DNA of 64,000 bases from Gynurincola endophyticus (GTDB taxonomy: Bacteria > Bacteroidota > Bacteroidia > Chitinophagales > Chitinophagaceae), in the NCBI RefSeq assembly GCF_003991195.1, contig NZ_RCWL01000008.1:62599-126598 (forward strand), written 5' to 3'. The notes beneath the pieces are model-generated. The model was not told the origin of the DNA and did no database searches. It worked only from the letters and a program-made list of their open reading frames with translations. Shown here piece by piece: positions 37,996 through 46,100 of the stretch; within the stretch, counting starts at the first letter, position 1, and each line of letters opens with the position of its first letter. Made by a program: the position numbers and the translations under genes.

Positions 37996-39327
37996 ATGAG
38001 AAACCTTACCCTTCTGATACTTGGCTGTTTATTTTTAAGTGTTCAGCAGATATCTGCACAAACACTTGCGTTTCCTTCTGCTGACGGATTTGGTAAATAT
38101 GCAACCGGTGGCAGAGGTGGTAAGGTTATTAAAGTAACTAATCTGAATGATAAAGGTCCCGGTAGTTTACGTGCGGCCATTGATGCAAAGGGCCCCAGAA
38201 TTATTGTGTTTGATACAGCAGGAACCATCCACCTTAAAAGCAAGCTGTTCATTGACAATGGCGACCTTACCATTGCTGGTCAGACAGCCCCCGGCGAAGG
38301 TATTTGTATAGCAGGGTATCCTACAAAAATCCGTGCAAACAATGTGATTGTTCGCTTTATGAAATTCAGATTGGGAGATGCGAATAATGTAGAAGATGAC
38401 TCATTCGGCGGTAATGATAGTGATACGATTATCATTGACCACTGTTCTATCAGCTGGAGCACAGACGAAGCCGCCAGTTTTTATAGAAATAAAAATTTTA
38501 CCCTTCAGTGGTGCCTGATCAGTCACAGCTTAAATAATTCGGTACACCAGAAAGGAGAACATGGTTATGGTGGTATCTGGGGAGGAATGAAAGCAAGTTT
38601 CCATCACAACTTATTTGCAAATAATAAATCAAGAAACCCGCGCTTTAGCGGATCTGCTTCTACCTCTAACACAAAAGATGAATTAGTTGATTTTAGGAAT
38701 AATGTGTTTTTTAACTGGGGAATTAACTCGGTATATGGCGGAGAAAACGGTAACTATAATGTGATAAACAATTACTATAAAGCCGGTCCGGCAACTTCTG
38801 CTGCCAGAAAAGACCGAATTCTGAACCCAAGTGAACCCTATGGAAAGTTTTATGTAGACGGTAATATCGTTGAAGGAAATGAGATCGTTTCTAAAAATAA
38901 CTGGAACGGTGGTGTTCAATGCGATGATCCGGCTGCTTCAAAACATGATGAACCTTTTGAATCGGGAATGCGTAAATCTCAATCAGCCAATGATGCTTAC
39001 AGAGATGTCATTCTATATGCAGGCGCTTCCAGAAACAGAGACAGTTACGATAAAACAGTAATCGAAAATGTGGCAAAAGGAATTGCTGTAGAAGGAAAAT
39101 ATAAAAACGGATTAATCGATTCTCCCGATGAAGTAGGCGGGTATCCGGTATTGAAAGTTTTCGGAAAAGAAAAAGATAGCGACAATGACGGTATTCCTGA
39201 TTCATGGGAAATCCGTATGGGACTAAATCCCAATGACGCTTCGGATGCAACAAAATACACCCTGTCTAAGGAATATACAAATATTGAGTTATATATAAAC
39301 GAATTAGTGAATGAATTAACTCCATAA
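37996..39327 (+). CDS. Pectate lyase (PL1-type), secreted
   Basis: 443-aa lyase paralogous to the preceding gene. It has a type I signal peptide (ending ...QQISA) instead of a lipobox, so it may be periplasmic or released. No FnIII domain. The lyase fold starts FPSADGFGKYATGG, with IIIDHCSISWSTDEA and SRNPR (R213), and ends with DSDNDGIPDSWEIRMGLNPND and NIELYINELV. It starts one base after the previous stop and ends 2 bp before the esterase gene, indicating tight co-translation. Confidence 0.9.
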   Translation: MRNLTLLILGCLFLSVQQISAQTLAFPSADGFGKYATGGRGGKVIKVTNLNDKGPGSLRAAIDAKGPRIIVFDTAGTIHLKSKLFIDNGDLTIAGQTAPGEGICIAGYPTKIRANNVIVRFMKFRLGDANNVEDDSFGGNDSDTIIIDHCSISWSTDEAASFYRNKNFTLQWCLISHSLNNSVHQKGEHGYGGIWGGMKASFHHNLFANNKSRNPRFSGSASTSNTKDELVDFRNNVFFNWGINSVYGGENGNYNVINNYYKAGPATSAARKDRILNPSEPYGKFYVDGNIVEGNEIVSKNNWNGGVQCDDPAASKHDEPFESGMRKSQSANDAYRDVILYAGASRNRDSYDKTVIENVAKGIAVEGKYKNGLIDSPDEVGGYPVLKVFGKEKDSDNDGIPDSWEIRMGLNPNDASDATKYTLSKEYTNIELYINELVNELTP

Positions 39328-39329
39328 AC

Positions 39330-40082
39330 ATGCGTAAAAGTTTAATTATTTTATGTTTTTCTCTTATTGCCTTAATCGGATTAACCGCATTCTGGCAACA
39401 ACCAATTACGCTTTGGTTAATGGGCGATTCAACCATGTCGGTAAAAGAACCAAAAGCTTATCCTGAAATGGGATGGGGAGTTGCTTTTACCAGCTTCTGG
39501 AATAATTCGGTCAAAGTAGAAAATCATGCAAAAAACGGACGCAGCACTAAAACTTTTATAGAAGAAAACAGATGGAAAGAGATCGGAGAAAAAATGAAAG
39601 CAGGTGACTATCTCTTTATTCAGTTCGGACACAACGACGAAGTGCCTGCCAAAAAAAGTTATACCGATCCTCAGGCATTTGAAAAAAATATTCAACTTTT
39701 TGTAAGCACCGCAAAATCTAAAAATGTTATACCCGTCTTAATTACACCTGTTTCGAGACGTGGATACGATAGTGTAAATGTTTTTCATCCTAACCATGAA
39801 ACTTATTCACCTATTGTAAAAAAAGTGGCGCGTGAAACTAAAACTATTTTAATCGATTTAGATCAGTTGAGTCAGGCATTAATGCAACAGTTAGGGCCTG
39901 AAAGTTCAAAACATTTATTCCTTTACCTGAAACCAGGTGAACATCCCAATTATCCTCAGGGAAAAACCGACGATACCCATTTTAATGAATACGGAGCAAG
40001 GTTAATTGCTCAGCTGGTATTGCAGCAAATAAAGCAACAGATCCCCGGCTTATATAGCAGAGTAGTGAATTTTGAGAAATAA
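39330..40082 (+). CDS. Rhamnogalacturonan acetylesterase (CE12, SGNH)
   Basis: 250-aa SGNH-hydrolase that removes acetyl groups from pectin or rhamnogalacturonan. Block I is LWLMGDSTMS with nucleophile S34. Block III is FIQFGHNDEVPAKK. The C-terminal catalytic dyad is DDTHFNEYGA. The N-terminal hydrophobic segment (residues 5-21) is a signal peptide or anchor. It follows the lyase gene by 2 bp and precedes the giant enzyme. Deacetylation opens the polymer to the neighbouring lyases, a usual arrangement. Confidence 0.9.
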   Translation: MRKSLIILCFSLIALIGLTAFWQQPITLWLMGDSTMSVKEPKAYPEMGWGVAFTSFWNNSVKVENHAKNGRSTKTFIEENRWKEIGEKMKAGDYLFIQFGHNDEVPAKKSYTDPQAFEKNIQLFVSTAKSKNVIPVLITPVSRRGYDSVNVFHPNHETYSPIVKKVARETKTILIDLDQLSQALMQQLGPESSKHLFLYLKPGEHPNYPQGKTDDTHFNEYGARLIAQLVLQQIKQQIPGLYSRVVNFEK

Positions 40083-40167
40083 CGATACACAGCGATTGCC
40101 CTTTGTAATGAATAGTATGCTAAATACCATTAGCATATAATAATTTATACCAACTCAAACTGCCATT
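40083..40167 (+). promoter_or_regulatory. 22-bp palindrome upstream of the giant pectinase
   Basis: Perfect 8-bp arms TATGCTAA (40116-40123) and TTAGCATA (40130-40137) with a 6-nt spacer, 30 bp before the start codon. A CGATTGCC sequence lies just upstream (40093-40100). This may be an operator or a small RNA hairpin near the ribosome-binding site. Confidence 0.4.
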
Positions 40168-43100
40168 ATGAACTCACTTTTACGTTCTATTTCTAACTAT
40201 CTGATTGCCTTTCTGACATTGGCAATGGGAGTCGTGTTCATGAACAATGAACAGGTATGGGTAGATTTCGATTTTCGAACTACCACAGCACCCGAACAAA
40301 TTTACTGGTCGTCTTCAACCCCTATCAGCCCTAATAAAGCGGCAGACGGTGTTTGTACACAGGGAATGGTACAAATCAATAAAGACGAACAATTTTTTGT
40401 TGACCTGCCTTCTTTAAGCTATTTGCAATTGAATATTAAGTCAACCAATACTGCGTCGGCCAGAAATATTCAGGTAGCTTATAAAAAAGCAGGACAATCA
40501 GATTTTACCGTAATTGCTACTCCTCTTTCGGTGTCTGCACCCGCAGCATTGATGTTGCATGAGATGTATGCTGAATTAAAATCTGATGAACCGGTTGTTG
40601 TAAGAATAATTCCAACGAACGGTAATATTCAGGTACACGATGTACTCGCAAAAGGATTAGTGGTTTTAGGAAATGACGCAACTATTTACTCTTTTAAATT
40701 AGATCAACAGATATCTTCTGTAATTGATCATGACAATGAAACAATTACTGTTGAAGTGCCTTTAGGCGCAAATATTACGAATGTTGTACCGGCCGGTTTC
40801 AATGTGGCTACCGGCGCAACAGTTATTCCCGATGCCTCCCTGGCACAAAACTTTTCGAATCCATTTGTATATACAGTTACTGCACCTGACGGTGTTACGC
40901 AAAAACAATATACTGTAACTGTAAACTCCGTGAGTTCTTCCCACAAAGAAATTACTGCGTTTAAATTGTTCGATCAACAAATAGGAAATGCTGTTATCAA
41001 TGAAGAAACCGGTGTTGTTACCATTACTATTCCTGAAGGAATAGCAGTTGGATCACTGGTACCTGAAATATTTGAAATATCACCCTATGCAACAATTTCT
41101 CCGGCTGTAACCGGTGCACAAAATTTTGCTGACGATGTTTCTTATACTATCACAGCACAGAACGGTACTACTAAAACATGGAAAATAACTATTGTTGAGG
41201 TGAGTGCTTCTAACGATTTTACTATTTATGAAGCGGAAGAGGCCGAGTTTACAGGTAAAGAGGATGCTCAACATAACGGTTTTACAGGAACAGGTTTTGT
41301 TGATTTTCAGACAAACGGTGAAAATTCTATCAACTTTACCGTATGTCAGGTTGAGGCAGGCGCTTATCAGGCCTCTTTCAGATATGCTTTAGGAAAAGCT
41401 GAAGAAAGAAAAGGTCGCTTGTATGTAAACGATTATTATATCACCACACTCGAATTTGAACCAGGTACTACTTTCACTGACTGGAAAGAAGAAACTGTAG
41501 TATTGAATCTTGACAGAGGAATTAATAATATCTCTATCACCTGGGAAGAAACCGATGGCCCGAATCTCGATAATTTAAAATTGCAAGGTGAAGCCTGTCC
41601 TAAATATTCAATTCAGGTTACTACCAGCAATAATGGTGAAGTAAGCCTGAATCCTTCAAGAAAAAATAATCTCTATTTCGAAGACGAAATTGTTACGTTA
41701 CTGGCAGTAGAACGCCCCGATTTGAAATTTCATTCATGGGGTGGAGATCTGGAAGGCGATTTTAATCCGATCGCACTTTCCGTAGAAAAAAATCATGTGA
41801 TCAATGCCAATTTCACAGTAGTGAATACTTATCAGTTAAATGTAGCTGTGCAGGGTTTAGGTTCTGTTACTTTAAATCCTGCCGGTGGCGTGTATGCTGA
41901 AGGTACTACCGTTACCGTAACTGCATTACCGGCATTGAGTAATCAATTCATTGGTTGGAGCGGTGATTTATCAGGCGCCGTTCAAACTTCTGCTATTGTG
42001 ATGAATGCCAACAAAAATGTAACGGCACGATTCACGAATGATATTGCTGTAGATTTTGAAAAACCTATAGGTTTTGCCGGAGTGGTAACCACCGAATACT
42101 CAAACTTTAACGGTCCTACAACCGGCGGACAAGGTGCTGAAGATACTTTATGGATCAATGGTCCGGCTGACTTTGATTTATTGGCTACTTCATTATATCA
42201 TAGAAACCGTGCATATAAAAATAATCGCGTAGAAAACGGAATGAAGCCGGCTCCGTTGGTAATTGTATTAAAAGAAGGCGTGTATCCGGAAGGTACTTCC
42301 AGCTCTTCTGCATGGGGTAATAGTATGATGACCGTACAGGAGCAGGGTGACCTGACTATTATCGGACAAGGTGAAGTTGTATTGAAATGGGGTTTGAATA
42401 TTAAACGATCATGGAACATCTTAATCAGAAATCTCAATTTTCAGGAATATAAAGATGATGGTATTAATATCGGAGAGCCGGAAACGCATCATATCTGGGT
42501 TGACCATTGTACGGTGGGACACCCGACAGCAAGACCTGCCAACCAGAACAGCCCTGACGGAGGTATCGATATTAAAAACGGTGCCAGTTATGTAACCGTA
42601 TCGTGGACGAAATACCAGAACAGCTGGAAAACCGGTCTGGTAGGACACTCGGACGGAAATGGTGCTAAAGATTTAGGAAAACTAAAAGTAACTTATTTTG
42701 CTAACCACTTCTATAATTCAAATTCCAGAAACCCACGTGTTCGTTTCGGTGAGGTGCACGTATTAAATAATTTATCTGAGCTCGTTACTTTATATGGAAT
42801 TGCTGCCTCCAATACTTCGCAGGTGCTGGCAGAAGGAAACTTTTATCTGAATACACGCTGGCCGATGTATGCAGACAGAACTGCTGCTGACTTTAAAGCG
42901 GTGTATGGTAACAATACAGACAATGGATTTACTTCTAAAACCGGAAACCGTGAAGCGAAAGGATTAAAAATTCTGAATAATGAATATGATGATAGCGGAT
43001 TGCCGGTTATTACGTCACAGATTAATCCTGAAAGATTAAACCCGGGTGGCCGTTCGGTTAAGTTCGATGAGTTTAATCCGCAGGAAGTATTTACACCTCC

Positions 43101-46100
43101 ATATAGCTATCAGGCTTACCCCGCAAGTGTTGTAAGAACAATTGTTCCATTGTTTGCAGGCGCAGGAAAAGTAGACTTCTTTAATGCTGATAATAACGGT
43201 CCTGTTGATCCGGTAGATCCTGAACCTCCTGTAGGGTTGATTGCCTTCCCGGGAGCAGAAGGTTTTGGTAAGTACGCAACCGGTGGACGGGGTGGTAAAG
43301 TAGTAGCCGTTACCAATCTGCAGGATAATGGTCCGGGTAGTTTCAGAGAAGCCCTGACACAACATCCTGACGAACCGCTAACAGTAGTGTTTAATGTAGG
43401 TGGTGTGATAGAACTGCAATCTGACATTAAAGTAAACAGATCTAACTTAACGATAGCAGGACAAACAGCTCCCGGCGACGGTATCTGCTTAACAGGTGCT
43501 TCGTTTATCATTAATGGTGCCAGAAGTTTATCACAAGGTGGTAATCATGGAAACATTATTATCCGTTACCTGAGATCAAGACCTATTGCAAATGATCCGA
43601 ACGGTAAATATGGTATCGGATTAGAAAATGTACATAATGTAATTTTAGACCACTGTTCGTTCAGTTGGGCTAATGAAGAAAATGCAGCATTGTACGATAC
43701 AAAATATACATCGGTACAATGGAGTATCATCAGTGAAGGATTATATAGTGCAGGCCATAGTAAAGGAAACCGTTCTTACGGAGGTGTATGGGGTGGTCAA
43801 TACGCTTCATATCACCACAATCTTTTAGCGCACAACAATGGCAGAACCGTTCGTTTCAATGGCGCACGCGCACATGATACCATTGCATTGGTTGATTATA
43901 GAAACAACGTTGTTTATAACTGGGGTACTGAAGGTCATGCTACTGGCGGTGAAATTGAAATTGCCGGAGGTGAATCAAAAATAAACCTGGTGAACAACTA
44001 TTATAAACCCGGGCCGGCTACACCAGGCAGAAGAAACTTCATTCGCCCGAATACACCAAGTGCTGATAAAGTAGGTTTGTTCTATCTGAGCGGAAACGTT
44101 ATGGATGGTAATACTGAAATGTCTGCAAACAACAACCTGGGTGTTAACTGGAACAGCGGATTTGATCAGCTTGCATCATCTAACTTATCAGCACAACCGT
44201 TTAATGTGTCAGTAGCATTACCGGTAGTTTCGGCTGTGGATGCCTATAATGCGGTAATGGAAAATGCGGGCGCAACATTACCGAAAAGAGATGCGGTAGA
44301 TACAAGAATTATTAATGAAACAAAAACAGGAACTGCTACCGGAACAGGTTCAAGAAACCTACCGGGTATTATTGATAACCCTTCGGTAGTAGGTGGTTTA
44401 CCTGCATATCAACCCGGAACTGCAATTGTTGATACTGATGGTGATGGAATTCCTGATGCTTATGAAGTAGAAAAAGGATTAAATCCGAATGATGCCGGCG
44501 ACGGAAGTGCGATTACATCCAGCGGTTATTCGAACCTTGAATTATATATCAACAGTATCATAGCGAAAGGAGATGACGGAGGTAATCCGAATCCTCCTGT
44601 TTCAAAATCAGTAAGCGCTACCTGGAGTTTATTGGCAGGACAGAATGCTACCGAAGTTTCTGAAGAGTTAATTGCACACGATCAGGTACTTGGATCAAAA
44701 ATAACCGGTGTTAACTATGGAAACAGATATGGTAACGATCCATATACAGAGCGAATCTGGCAAAGAGCCGGAAATGACGGTTTGGGCTTATATGATGAAA
44801 ATAGTTATGTAGACTATAAAATAGAACATAAAAACGGAGAAGCCTTTAATGTAGATTCATTTAGTGTGGCTATCGTAGGAGGTGGAACCGGAAATGTAAG
44901 AACGAGTGTTGTATACAGTATTGACGGAGGTGTAACATTTATGCCATTAGCGAGTGCTGCGAATCCTGCCTACTATAATGGGGCTTCAACACTTGCCTAT
45001 AGTGAAGGTGGAGTGGATCCGGGCGATCATACAACGCTGATCAATTCAGGTGCAGTAGCCGCGGCGGCAGCAGAAAATGAGTTTTTAAGATTCGGCAATC
45101 TGGATATTCAGGTACCGGCTTCAAAATCAATCGTCATCCGTTTGTATGTTTATTTAAGAGCAGAAGGCGGTGTCAGACACGTCGGGCAACACTCTGCCTA
45201 TATTGGTGCCAGAACTGCCGGTGAAGAAGAACCTGTAACTCCTTCGGTAGAAGTGATCAGTGACCTGAAAAACTTTAATCAGGTATTACCGAATACCTCT
45301 GCAGTACAACAATATAAAGTAGTATTCAAGCAGGTAGAAGAACCGGTAAATGTATCGGTAACCGCACCATATGAAATAAGTGTAAACGGTGGAAACTGGT
45401 TAACTCAGGCTACTTATCAACCGGCTAAAAATCCTGATACTGCTACTGTTTCCGTACGCTTAAACGGTGCAGCAACAGGTGCAGCAAACGGATCAATTAC
45501 AAATACAGTAACAGGTTTTGAAGCAATGCATATTCCTTTATCAGGAAATATCCTGCAACCTGGTTCTGTTACTCCTGATGTGATTGTTGCAAAAGACGGA
45601 TCAGGTGACTTTACCAGTATACAGGCTGCCATTAATGCAGCTCCATCTAACAGAACAACTCCCTGGGTAATTTTTATTAAAAATGGAAAATATTTTGAAA
45701 AAGTAGCTGTTCCGCAGAATAAAACCTTTATCCATCTGGTAGGAGAAAGTGTTGCTAATACAATCATCACTTATGACGATTATTCAGGTAGGAAATTACC
45801 TGATGGTACAACAATCGGTACTTCCACTTCCCATACTTTACACGTAAGAGGAAACGATTTCGCTGCATTAAATTTAACGGTTGAAAATTCTTATGGTGTA
45901 GGTTCACAAGCGGTGGCTGTACATGTGCAGGCCGACAGAGTAGTATTTAAAAACTGTAGATTCCTTGGTCATCAGGATACCTTGCTGGTGAACGGAAACG
46001 GCTATAAACAATACTTTGTAAACTGTTACATAGACGGTGATGTTGATTATATCTTCGGTTCTGCAATAGCGGTATTCGAATCATGTGTTGTATATTCTAA

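Noticed and set aside
37994-37996. Possible split of one lyase gene into two at 37,994
   Set aside because: Each gene has its own signal sequence and a full lyase module ending in the same C-terminal segment, so they are two genes.
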